DNA from: Coemansia sp. RSA 922
Taxonomy: Eukaryota; Kickxellomycota; Kickxellomycetes; Kickxellales; Kickxellaceae
Direction: 5' to 3'
DNA: 10,766 nucleotides
Assembly (NCBI GenBank): GCA_027577415.1
Contig: JANBQS010000892.1
Coordinates: forward strand, 1 to 10,766
The position numbers and the translations under genes were made by a program. Below are positions 1-7,942 of the stretch, piece by piece. Each line of letters begins with the position of its first letter. Position 1 is the first letter of the stretch. The notes under the pieces are model-generated. The model saw nothing but the letters and a program-made list of their open reading frames with translations, made no database searches and was not told the origin of the DNA.

Positions 1-247
1 GGCGCCGTTAATTACAGCCGTTGATATTAGGCACAATAAAATGTCGGATATCGTCGCTGAGGGTCGAAATCCTACACTAGCCATGCCTTGCTCACTGCAT
101 GTTGTCAGCAGATTCCTAAATGGTTGCTAGAACACGCTCAAGCTTTATCTGTTGCAGATACGTTTACACTAATAATATATAAACTGAGCGAATAGTCTTA
201 TTGAAATAATGAAAGTATGATTCAAGGCAGTAAAAACGACAATAATA
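1..247. other. Non-coding 3' flank of the kinase pseudogene
   Basis: No reading frame or RNA gene can be supported here. The stretch lies downstream of the kinase pseudogene, whose last stop codon (TAG) is at 248-250 on the minus strand, so the part nearest 247 is probably its former 3' UTR. It is AT-rich around 160-245. The string near 63-73 slightly resembles a tRNA B box, but no cloverleaf can be built around it. Confidence 0.5.
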
Positions 248-2622
248 CTAAGCCCCACCCTTGGTATTGGTAGTGGCTGTTCCCAGAGCTGCAAGTGCTG
301 CATCTCTGTGCCTGGTCAAAATGCCAAGAAAGTTCACTATGATTGCGGCCATGAAGGCATAGTGCAAGACAAGCAGATTGCACGTGCGATTTATGACCAG
401 GACCACAAGTAATGCATCACAAATGTTACCATCTTCTATCTCCGCAACATCATCATCAGTGAGTAGGGTGACTCCATAGAAGCCTGGGTGAAGGAATAGC
501 GCCCTATATATATCCAACATCAGAGGGCACAGAGGGCTATTTTCACACATATATAATAGAATTCTGCCATGGAAGGCCGCCAAGGTCACCAAGTAGTTGC
601 GCTTATGACTGGCAATTTCGATAGCAGTGCCTCAGTTCCAGTCCATGATAGGTAGGTAAGGTTTTTTTTAGGTAAACCAGTGGTATATGCTTCCTGCTGA
701 TCTTGGTTAATGCCAAAGGTACCCAGCCAACACACAAGATACAACAAGGACTCACAGTCGTCAAGGAATGTGTGGACTACTCTAGGATTATCCAAGCTGT
801 GCATTGACTGGAATAGCATAAGCTCCAGTGCCTCAACTGCATTGGCTCCAGCATAGAAGGCATAGTCGAACTCAGCCAGTACTCCCTTCACTCCTTTCGC
901 CATCTTTTGGAGCAAAATGGCTCAATAGCTAATATTTCCGTGAAGGATCTGGCACTTGACATATGCCACATTGAGTGCTACCATAGCATCAGCAACTGCA
1001 ACAACAACTTGGCTCTCACTATCTGCCTCAGAAACCATGTTCCTGGTCCACTTTGCCACAGTGCGCCAGTGCTGGTGAACACAGCTGCTGGAAGAACCTT
1101 GGGCATTGTCACTATCCTTTGCCGCATCTTGAGTCGTGCTTGGCAGTCCCACAAAAGCTGTAGCAGTTGAATCAGCAATGACAGTGTTGCCTTGATTAAT
1201 GTACACAGGTCCAGTGCTTACAAGCTGAACAAAGCTGTCACTAAACTCACTGGATTTGTCAAGCTTGGCATGTAGGACATTGAGGAACAATCTCTCATGC
1301 AAATCGCCAGCAGAGCCACTGCCTGTAGTCATCCACATGTCCTTGATTAAAAATGCTGGGTTGTCCATCGACTTGGGACTAGCTGACATGGCAAAGTATC
1401 TGGCATGGCATCCGGTAAGGCGATCTGCTGCTCCAAGGCACTGCTGGCTATAGTACATCTGGGGCTCCACTTTACCCATGCTCTTGTCCATCCTGTGAAC
1501 ATCGATCTCAAGATAAGGACCACTGACGCACCCATCTACAACGTATCTGATGCTCAGGTCAAATCCAAGACGGTCAATGGCACACAGTGACCAATAAACA
1601 AGCAGCAAGATAAATGCCCGATGTCCCTTTTTGCCAGAAATATCCATTGCAGTTGACTTCCAAATATCATCAGGGCCAAAAACGTATGCATGGATAGTGC
1701 AATTAGACATGGTCAGTCCCCAGGCAAACTGGCAGTTGTGCTGGTTGAAAAACAGTGCCTTTGTCTTTGCAGCCAGTCTTAACTTGGCTTTGGTATAGTC
1801 ATCCGGATGCCCTACCATTTCTGCATCAGCAAAGATCAGGTGGTGAGCTGGTGCTTTCTGCCTCTCCATGCTGCTGCTGAGCAGAAACATGCCATACTTG
1901 ACACTGAAAAGGTCTGTGGGGTCAACGTATCCTGGCATATAAAAGTCTGTGGAGCTGTCAGAGTCAGCTGAATCGATGTCAGTGCACTTAACCTCCATGT
2001 CATTGTTGACAGGCAGTATCAGTTGGCAGTCCTCTGGCTTAAGAATCCCGGTAATATCATGTCGTCTAACATGCTCCTTGATGTGATGCGCAACAAATAG
2101 CATAAATGACTCAAACAAAGGGGCAGCACTGTCAGCTCCCAAATGCGTGGATGACTGCTTGCTAGTCCACTTTAAGATGTTCATGGCCCATGCGTCCAGA
2201 GGCTCGTTGGCAGGTGCTGTGTCTCAAGGCTTGTTAACATGCCCTTTTCTACAAGTGTTGTAAGTGTGCCCTTGGAATGGAGCCACCATCAACAGGCGAG
2301 CCTCCAAATCCGCAGTTATATTGCTGGCAATATTGCCTACCACTGTGCAGAGATCTGGGTCACAAGGAGAGGCTAGGTGGCATACAGCCTTACAGCTATG
2401 ATACAGGATGCTCTGAATTAGATCATCAAGTCTGTCATCTCGATTACCAGAGATATCACTGAAGCTAAGGTCTTTTCTGGCCAGTATACTGAAGTCTGCT
2501 TCATTGTCAACCATCATTGATCTGGATGGCAAGTCCATGTCCCCAGTTGTCAAATGCGTAGTCATAGATAAATAAGGACTGACGTTGTCAAAGGTATAAA
2601 CAAAATAAGAAAATAAATGCAA
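248..2622 (-). pseudogene. Fungal-type protein kinase (FunK1) pseudogene
   Basis: Remnant of a FunK1-family protein kinase-like gene, read continuously on the minus strand. Three in-frame TGA codons (2226-2224, 924-922 and 634-632) and one frameshift at an eight-A tract (662-669, T on the plus strand) break it. Homology-like sequence continues across every break: N-terminal FunK1-specific region (2622-2227), central region with WGLTMSNCTIHAYVFGPDD and FILLLVYWSL (about 1740-1580), an N-lobe lysine in AFLIKDMW (codon 1344-1342), then HGNIS (942-928), EFDYAFYAGANAVE (873 onward), LDDCESLLYLVCWLGTFG, and the C-terminal LYR-like segment YRALFLHPGFYG and LTRHRDAALAALGTAT. In the catalytic loop HRD reads HGN, the later Asn is Ala, and DFG reads EFD, so activity was probably already lost or unusual. 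The start could be 2622 or the ATG at 2565-2563. Family assignment is from remembered motifs; pseudogene status is seen directly. Confidence 0.85.
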
Positions 2623-2781
2623 ATATGTGTACTCCAGGTATTTGAAGAAAATAATAGAATAAAAAATATGCTGGAGAGGAGAAAAAGTTGGGAAGCAAAA
2701 GACAGCAAGAACAACGGTTGTGGTGAGGTGCTGCGGAGCAGAGTGACGTCAGTACAAGCCACGATAGCTTCTGTGCTGGGA

Positions 2782-2869
2782 TTAATAATTATACCCCTAT
2801 TTTGCAACAACCAATTTTCTACATAGGTGCGCGGCCATTTGGGATCCTCGCACATTTAATAATTATACC
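2782..2869. repeat. 14-bp direct repeat, two copies
   Basis: TTAATAATTATACC occurs at 2782-2795 and exactly again at 2856-2869, 74 bases apart. It lies upstream of the kinase pseudogene start. The second copy runs into the E-box CACGTG. The motif is AT-rich, so chance is possible, but it could be a duplicated promoter element. Confidence 0.5.
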
Positions 2870-2920
2870 ACGTGTGGTGCTAATAGACTATTTTCCCAAA
2901 GCTATGGCAACCAGCATGAC

Positions 2921-3006
2921 TTAGTTGCACTTACTATTTGATGATAAGACTGTTATTACCAAGTGGGGCAGTTAATTATATGGGCGATTAGTAGCACTTA
3001 CTATTT
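2921..3006. repeat. 19-bp near-identical direct repeat
   Basis: TTAGTTGCACTTACTATTT (2921-2939) recurs as TTAGTAGCACTTACTATTT (2988-3006) with one mismatch and a 67-base period. It lies upstream of the kinase pseudogene. Together with the 74-base-period repeat next to it, it suggests a short local duplication. No function is apparent. Confidence 0.55.
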
Positions 3007-3585
3007 AGTGAACATCAAAATGAGAAGTTTGAATACAAGGGGAAAAAACACTTGTATAGGAAGTAAGGCAAGCTGTTGTGCGGAGTCTTTGGAGTGAGTA
3101 AGTACTCGCATAGCTGTTCACTGCCCTGAACTTTTATTAGTTAGTTTTAACCAAATAAAGTGAAAGTAAAATAGCTAAAATCCAGATGATAAGAACCTTG
3201 AGAAGAAAACGGCTCAGGCTCCTGGGGTATGTCCTTTGTGCAGGGGATGTAAATCCCTCCACATGTTATGATCACTGGGGCTGTATTCACATACAACTCC
3301 CAGCCAATCCACTACAATCCCTACTCGCCTAAGCCCAGTGGTAGTTGTGCTAAGGCATGGCTAACTACCACACAAGCAATGTTATTTATATAAAGCCAAT
3401 GGTCTCATAGACACCTATTCAGGTCGTGAGCCTTTTCATGCATTGATATAACAGTGTTGACACCAGAAGTAGAAAATCATTGTTGTGGTATCTGATTTTG
3501 CCCATTGTCATTGTATAATTACAGAAGCAATTGCGAATGTTTTATAAATGCATTCATAAAATAGCCTGTTGAGACATGCTGAGCT

Positions 3586-3640
3586 GTAGCCAAAGCTGGC
3601 TACGACGATCACTGAGTGGGCCAGTAGATATGGCCCACTT
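3586..3640. repeat. Two adjacent short hairpins
   Basis: Two back-to-back inverted repeats. The first is GTAGCCA (3586-3592), a four-base loop, then TGGCTAC (3597-3603). The second is AGTGGGCCA (3615-3623), a seven-base loop, then TGGCCCACT (3631-3639). Both stems are perfect. They lie in the gap between two decaying genes. They could be a structured RNA, the remains of a small mobile element, or coincidence; no coding frame or terminator role is evident. Confidence 0.6.
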
Positions 3641-3650
3641 CTCCCCAGGA

Positions 3651-3792
3651 TAGGGTAGAGGTTCCTTAGTTCACTATTGCTCATATCCGCCTATTTATTA
3701 TACTATATTCGCTCATAAATTTACTTGCTAACTGATCAAGACTCGCAATGGCAACAAAATATGCTGCATAGGCCCTGCCATCCTCTACCCTA
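3651..3792. repeat. 11-bp inverted repeat flanking the coding remnant
   Basis: TAGGGTAGAGG at 3651-3661 is the exact reverse complement of CCTCTACCCTA at 3782-3792. One arm lies just beyond the end of the 3681-3866 coding remnant and the other lies inside it. There is no flanking target-site duplication that I can see, so a mobile element is not supported. Confidence 0.4.
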
Positions 3793-3866
3793 ATCATCAC
3801 CTCAGCCTTCTTGGCCTCCGTCACTTTATCCTGAGCCGCCTCAGCAGAATGTATGTTACTGTTTGC
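3681..3866 (-). pseudogene. Orphan coding remnant (61 open codons)
   Basis: A minus-strand frame open from a TAA at 3869-3867 to a TGA at 3683-3681 reads like a genuine charged, alanine-rich helical protein segment: AEAAQDKVTEAKKAEVMIRV, then EDGRAYAAYFVAIASLDQLA, then SKFMSEY. It has no suitable start codon before this segment and lies amid AT-rich non-coding DNA, so it looks like a surviving fragment of a larger gene or an isolated exon. The RAYAAYFVAIASL stretch weakly resembles RMTAYYAQIELI (residues 133-144) of the neighbouring 473-residue protein, so it may come from a paralogue of that gene. This is an inference from inspection only. I do not recognise a named domain. Confidence 0.4.
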
Positions 3867-4165
3867 TTAAGCATAATAATGGCCAAATCTCATATTTATT
3901 CTTTAGTTGTTTGGCTGCTCCAATAGATAAAAGGCATTACAAGCATTGATACCCCGTTGGTCAAATACAGTTAACCCTTGGGCTAGCTAACTGTAGCTGT
4001 TTCATGCTATTACTTGCTTGTTGCAAGGCAGTGGAATAGAGGACATAAATGTCATTGGCACACAAGAAACGGTAAAATATAATAATGAGAGCAAGCTAAT
4101 TAAATGTAGTTGTTGTAAATCCATTGATATGTCACATGTAATAAATTGCTATTCGTAATTCCATA

Positions 4166-5587
4166 TCAGTACATGTTGTGGACTGACTGGGCTGCTGCTG
4201 GTGACACAGCCGTATGATCTGTATTGCTCTGCACCTCTGATACAGTCGAGTTGTCCTCAGAACAGTCTTGCATGTCCCGGATAATCTCGTCAAGTACTTT
4301 TGCATACACAAATGCAATATGCAGATCGGCATTGGTTGCAGAGAACTGCGTGCTAATAGTTAGCATGATATTGGCCTCCGCTGCAGGCACATCAGCTGGT
4401 GGAGTAGTGGCAGAGTCGCAGGTACCCATGCTATGAATAATCCACATGTCATTGTAGGTTGACCAAATGGCAATATATTGGCCAATTGTCCCACAAACTG
4501 CTGGAGGGCCCATTGTGCTGCCGTTCTTGAGGTATTCATAGACCTGCTTCAGTATCCTATGACCATACGCCTCACTGGGCAATTCAGAATATACAGCCCA
4601 GTCAGGGTGATCCACGGATGTCGATGTGTCATCACACTCATCCGCAAAAGGATAGGGCATTGTGAAAATCACAGCAACTGAGCAGCACACACGTTTCCCA
4701 GCCTGGTTGGAGGTATCTACCATCAAGAAAAGGTCTGCTCGACTGCTCTCCCCTCTGCTGATAACCCGGAACTGTGCATTAGGCCTAGACAACTGCAGTA
4801 TCAGCCTGATCCTTGGTTCCATTTCAGCTGTAAAGTAGTCCACAGCAGCCTTGCTGTTGGGAAGGTCTCGCAAGGTAATGCCGTACTTGATTACACCCAC
4901 CTGTCCAATCTCGACACAGAGCTCACAAAGATTGGGGTGCCTCCTGAGTATATCCCGTTGAAAGCCTCTTGCAGCCACCAGCGAAGCATGGTCGCAGTCA
5001 ACCTGTAGGCACATTCTGTCATGGTTCTCCTCATATGGCGATGGAGCTGCTCTATCTGGAATTGTGACCAAGGAAATCGGCTTGAGTACCAGCTCCAATT
5101 CCACATTGGGCAGATTCGCCTGTCTAGCCAGTGCCTCGATGCCCAATGCACAGCAGATGAGCTCTATTTGTGCATAGTATGCAGTCATCCTTGAGTTATA
5201 GGCGTCCTTCTCCGTAGTGTAAAAACGCTTTGCAATATCGTAGGCAGCCTGCACTCTACTGAGAGTGGCATTATCATGCCGAGCATGGGCCCTGGCTTCT
5301 TCAAGGTGTGATTCGTAATCAGAAGCACTAATATTCATAGTATCCCTATCTACCCTAGTTGCGAGGCCTGTAGCCAGGAATAACCCGTGCTCAGAAGACG
5401 ACACACGCGCTTGTGCTGTCACGAGATGATGGAGAGCAGCTGCCAGAGCACTTTTTGCCATGTCGAAGGCGATTATATCTGGAGCTGCTATTCCAGCCAC
5501 GAAGCGTTGGAGTGCAGCATGTAGCTCAGTGCTGATAGGTCGCATGCCGTAATGGCGACGCCAAACGCCAGCCCAGTGTGCAAACAT
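4166..5587 (-). CDS. Uncharacterised protein, possible degenerate PD-(D/E)XK-like domain
   Basis: A 473-residue frame starting MFAHWAGVWRRHYGM. I do not recognise a named family with certainty. Residues 91-145 are rich in charged residues and alanine and could form a coiled coil. Residues 223-310 (GQVGVIKYGITL, then ISRGESSRADLFLMV, then RVCCSVAVIF) have the beta-rich order of PD-(D/E)XK nuclease-like domains. The usual E-x-K after the D285-containing strand is missing, so it would be inactive. ILKQVYEYL followed by GQYIAIWSTYNDMWIIHS (residues 345-386) also resembles the end of nuclease-like modules found beside fungal CRN/kinase effector-like proteins. There is no signal peptide or membrane segment. 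In-frame codons continue upstream of 5587 to a better ATG at 5677-5675 but are interrupted by a TAA, so this may itself be a truncated gene. It lies on the same strand as the kinase pseudogene, 1.5 kb upstream of it. Confidence 0.6.
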   Translation of the reverse strand: MFAHWAGVWRRHYGMRPISTELHAALQRFVAGIAAPDIIAFDMAKSALAAALHHLVTAQARVSSSEHGLFLATGLATRVDRDTMNISASDYESHLEEARAHARHDNATLSRVQAAYDIAKRFYTTEKDAYNSRMTAYYAQIELICCALGIEALARQANLPNVELELVLKPISLVTIPDRAAPSPYEENHDRMCLQVDCDHASLVAARGFQRDILRRHPNLCELCVEIGQVGVIKYGITLRDLPNSKAAVDYFTAEMEPRIRLILQLSRPNAQFRVISRGESSRADLFLMVDTSNQAGKRVCCSVAVIFTMPYPFADECDDTSTSVDHPDWAVYSELPSEAYGHRILKQVYEYLKNGSTMGPPAVCGTIGQYIAIWSTYNDMWIIHSMGTCDSATTPPADVPAAEANIMLTISTQFSATNADLHIAFVYAKVLDEIIRDMQDCSEDNSTVSEVQSNTDHTAVSPAAAQSVHNMY

Positions 5588-5677
5588 TAGCTCATATCCA
5601 ATCGGCGGTGCGGGGAATCCGTCTGGAAGGTTAGGTTCAGTAGGCAGCGGTGGTGGTTATAGCTGGGGCACATCCAT
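5588..5677 (-). pseudogene. Upstream in-frame extension interrupted by TAA
   Basis: Directly upstream of the 473-codon frame, the same frame reads PPPLPTEPNLPDGFPAPPIG then YEL into MFAHW, a proline-rich but protein-like run. Further upstream it gives an ATG at 5677-5675 (AAGCCATGG, a favourable start context) followed by DVPQL and then TAA at 5659-5657. A CAA codon in place of this TAA would fit the surrounding QL-PPP run. The likely reading is that this was the original N-terminus, lost to one nonsense change. The alternative is that the protein truly starts at 5587 and the resemblance is chance. Confidence 0.45.
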
Positions 5678-6012
5678 GGCTTTAGCGTCAATAAAAAAAA
5701 AGGAATATCAGTCAACTGGTTTAAGCAATGTCGGAATAGAAACAGCTGAGCACAGAAGAGAAAGTACGCGTATTTTGAAATATCTTCTGAACAACTCTTG
5801 TAGTAGAGTATATGCTATGAAAATGACGAGGAGCTAATAATATATGCACAGTATGTCGTTCTAAATAGATTGCCAAGTAGCTTTTCAAGTGACTACATTG
5901 ACAAAACACAATCTTGTAAGTTATAACTGCAAACAACGTTCAACCACATGTATAAAAAATATGACGATATATAAGAGATACGAAAACTTTAAGATGTAAC
6001 ACGTTGTCACGC
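5660..6012. other. Intergenic: eIF2 gamma 3' end and promoter of the 473-codon gene
   Basis: AT-rich spacer between the eIF2 gamma stop and the next minus-strand gene. On the minus strand a run of nine T (5701-5693) sits about 15 bases before the ATG at 5677, typical of a fungal leader or promoter tract. The short frames found here are AT-driven and not protein-like. No RNA gene is visible. Confidence 0.5.
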
Positions 6013-7398
6013 TTAGTTCTCGCTCAGCTCCACCGCCTTGCCCTTCACGATAATGGCCCAACCGATCAGACGCCAGTGACTTTCAATACGCCTGCTTAGA
6101 GCAACGTTGTCACCCTTATCCGCGCAGGCAGGATCCTTCAGCAACAGCTTTGCATACTTTTCGTTGTCACCCTTGTCGATCTTGACTCCCATGACGCGCG
6201 CACCAACCGCGGTCGAACCAATGTTGACCATAAGCACTTCGTTCTTTACCAGCTCGGATACCTTGGACTGCTTCTTGCTATCGGTCTTGACACCAAGCAA
6301 CCGGCGCAGCAAACTGTATCTGATATCGATCTCAATGTACACCTTGGGCAGCCGGCCCACAGAGCCGAGCACTTGGCCGACCAGGCGATCACCACGGCAA
6401 AGGGATGGATCGACCAAGGTACTCACACCAATAAGGCCGCCTGGAACGGCGAACTTGAGCTCGTTGTTCTCAGCCTTGAGCCCAACAATGCGCGAACGAA
6501 GAGGAATGACGCCAACGCGGTTCTGCATCTCGTCTCTGATGATGCGTCCGGGTCTGATCTCAATCATATCTCCAATCTTGAGCGTGCCCTTGAGAATACT
6601 GCCTCCAGCAACACCGCCCTCGATTTTGTCCACGCTGGCACCAGGCTTGTTCACGTCAAACGAGCGAATAACCATGAGGTGGGGGTCCGCCGAAAAGTCA
6701 CGCAGGGGAATCGGGATCTTCTTGAGAATATACTCAAGCACAGCGCCAATGTTGATCACACGCTCGGCCGAGATGGGCACAATGGGCGCATTGGCCGCAA
6801 CGGTGCCTTTAACAAAGTCCTGGATCTGTGCGTGATTCTTCAGCGCTTGCTCTTCCGAGATCAGATCGACCTTGTTCTGCAGAATAATAATGTTTTGCAG
6901 CTTCATGATCTCCACCGCTGCCAGATGCTCCGACGTCTGAGGCTGTGGGCACCACTCGTTCGCTGCAACCAGTAGCAACGCGGCGTCCATCACAGCGGCA
7001 CCGTTAATCATAGTAGCCATGAGAACGTCGTGACCGGGGCAATCCACAAAGGATACATGGAGCTTCAGTTTCATCATGCCGTCACATCCAGGGCGCTCGC
7101 AGGGGAATTCCACGCTCTCGGACGACTTGCGTGACGTGTAGCAGTCGGGTCGAGGGCACGCAGGGCTATCGCACTTGTAAATCTTGGCGTTCGCATAACC
7201 CAGCTTAATCGTAATGTTACGCTCTAGCTCGTTCTTAAAACGAACGGTCTTCACGGTCGAAATAGCCTTGACTAGCGTCGACTTTCCGTGTGCCACATGT
7301 CCAATAGTACCGATATTGATGGTGGCCTGGTTAGCCATCACCTCAAGCGAGGTGGGCGTCAAAGTAGAGGGGTCCAAGACAACAGTAGAGTCCGACAT
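6013..7398 (-). CDS. GCD11: Translation initiation factor eIF2 subunit gamma
   Basis: GTP-binding core subunit of eIF2, which carries initiator Met-tRNA to the 40S ribosome in the cytoplasm. The 461-residue product has all G motifs: GHVAHGKST (33-41), the switch I region with [17 protein letters not shown] (about 56-72), DCPGH (119-123), NKVD (175-178) and ISA (209-211). A cysteine knuckle between switch I and DCPGH keeps C76, C81, C86, C100 and C105. Downstream are the beta-barrel domains II and III with [46 protein letters not shown] and the terminal [15 protein letters not shown]. Length is close to the animal protein and shorter than budding yeast, which has a longer N-terminus. The start is the ATG at 7398-7396, since the frame further upstream has only a TTG. 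The coding part has no intron and is GC-richer than the left half of the window. It appears intact. Confidence 0.97.
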   Translation of the reverse strand: MSDSTVVLDPSTLTPTSLEVMANQATINIGTIGHVAHGKSTLVKAISTVKTVRFKNELERNITIKLGYANAKIYKCDSPACPRPDCYTSRKSSESVEFPCERPGCDGMMKLKLHVSFVDCPGHDVLMATMINGAAVMDAALLLVAANEWCPQPQTSEHLAAVEIMKLQNIIILQNKVDLISEEQALKNHAQIQDFVKGTVAANAPIVPISAERVINIGAVLEYILKKIPIPLRDFSADPHLMVIRSFDVNKPGASVDKIEGGVAGGSILKGTLKIGDMIEIRPGRIIRDEMQNRVGVIPLRSRIVGLKAENNELKFAVPGGLIGVSTLVDPSLCRGDRLVGQVLGSVGRLPKVYIEIDIRYSLLRRLLGVKTDSKKQSKVSELVKNEVLMVNIGSTAVGARVMGVKIDKGDNEKYAKLLLKDPACADKGDNVALSRRIESHWRLIGWAIIVKGKAVELSEN

Positions 7399-7418
7399 TT
7401 CTACTCGCAAGCCAATGT

Positions 7419-7702
7419 CTACAATGGAAAATAAAAAAAGAAAGAGATTGTAGAATCAGTTAGCTCATGGCGATTACCACCCTCATTAACACTGGCCTTT
7501 GTCGGCAATCCAACGGCAGATTAGCAAAATGCTAATTGCAAAAGTGGAGATTGAGCGTTGTCGCCCCTGCACTATGTAGGATTCCACAAGTCTAGTGACT
7601 GCTCATTTTACGTGCCACACGGCTGGCCTCCTTTCTCGTCTCGAATCGTATGCCCCTCGACCGTGGGCTAAAGTACACAGGCGGCTATAAATTGGAACTT
7701 AC
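7419..7702 (-). other. Probable 5' UTR intron of eIF2 gamma
   Basis: Just before the eIF2 gamma start lies a textbook 3' splice site on the minus strand: branch-like CTAAC (7463-7459), a long pyrimidine tract, then TTGTAG ending at 7419, leaving 20 leader bases before the ATG. The best upstream donor is GTAAGT at 7702-7697, which gives a 284-base intron, similar in size to the two introns in the neighbouring gene. The donor choice is less certain than the acceptor. A promoter-proximal pyrimidine tract without splicing is the alternative. Confidence 0.45.
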
Positions 7703-7942
7703 AATTTAGTATAATTCAAAAAAGGGGAGAAAGGCGAATTGATTAAAGAGAAAAGATGCAATCTCGCTCAAAGTCCTTTGAAAATTCGCTCTAATTTCCT
7801 GCAAAGTCCTTTGAATTTGCTCTCCCCCATCTGCTCTCGAATTCGAGCGCTTTGAAAAATGGCGAGTCACCTTTGCCAGCTCGTCTGCCTAAGCGTGGAA
7901 AATTTTTTAATCGATAGGGATTGTGATCTAGAAATCAAGAGT
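7703..7942. promoter_or_regulatory. eIF2 gamma promoter / DEF1 3' UTR with repeated palindromic motif
   Basis: The spacer between the DEF1 stop and the putative first eIF2 gamma exon carries CAAAGTCCTTTGAA twice (7769-7782 and 7802-7815, 33 bases apart). Each copy is itself a near-palindrome (CAAAG, two bases, CTTTG). Next to them is the perfect 12-bp palindrome CTCGAATTCGAG (7836-7847), and a third partial CTTTGAAAAATGG follows. On the minus strand CT-rich tracts (about 7755-7715) look like a fungal transcription-start region. The repeats are candidate binding sites for eIF2 gamma transcription or part of DEF1 3'-end formation. Confidence 0.4.
7769..7815. repeat. Direct repeat CAAAGTCCTTTGAA, two copies
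   Basis: Two exact 14-bp copies at 7769-7782 and 7802-7815. The core CAAAG-TC-CTTTG is an inverted repeat, the shape expected of a dimeric transcription-factor site. The flanks are also similar (GCTC/CTGC before, AATTNGCTCT after), which suggests duplication of a unit of about 33 bases. Confidence 0.6.

Larger units (their letters stand above)
2623..4165. other. 1.5 kb AT-rich intergenic region
   Basis: Separates the kinase pseudogene from the 473-codon gene. The part nearest 2623 should be the former kinase promoter and 5' leader: on the minus strand it carries pyrimidine-rich runs, AT-rich TATA-like strings and a CACGTG E-box near 2869-2874. The part nearest 4165 should be the 3' end of the 473-codon gene, with an AATAAA-like signal on the minus strand near 3890-3900. 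A perfect TATATAAA-type box lies around 3383-3393. Inside the gap are one short coding remnant (3681-3866), two hairpins (3586-3640) and several short repeats, listed separately. I see no complete gene and no transposon with recognisable ends or a transposase. Confidence 0.6.

Noticed and set aside
60..80. tRNA B-box-like string GGTCGAAATCC
   Set aside because: No matching A box or cloverleaf stems at the required distances.
632..2226. TGA read as a sense codon (recoding or alternative genetic code) in the kinase gene
   Set aside because: A frameshift would still break the gene, the 473-codon gene ends in TGA, and the housekeeping genes have no in-frame TGA. Three CGA-to-TGA changes are simpler.
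2562..2855. 97-codon minus-strand frame with a hydrophobic C-terminus overlapping the kinase start
   Set aside because: Its Leu/Phe/Ser-rich part comes from the pyrimidine-rich leader and promoter DNA, and it overlaps the better-supported kinase frame.
3508..3684. 58-codon minus-strand frame whose ATG overlaps the stop of the coding remnant (ATGA)
   Set aside because: The translated sequence is not protein-like beyond chance, and it spans both hairpins in AT-rich DNA.
5721..5936. 71-codon minus-strand frame between eIF2 gamma and the next gene
   Set aside because: AT-rich, no domain, lies in expected 3' UTR/promoter DNA.
6107..6975. Plus-strand frames of 242 and 200 codons across eIF2 gamma
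   Set aside because: They are shadows of a highly conserved GC-rich gene on the other strand; their products show no recognisable domain.
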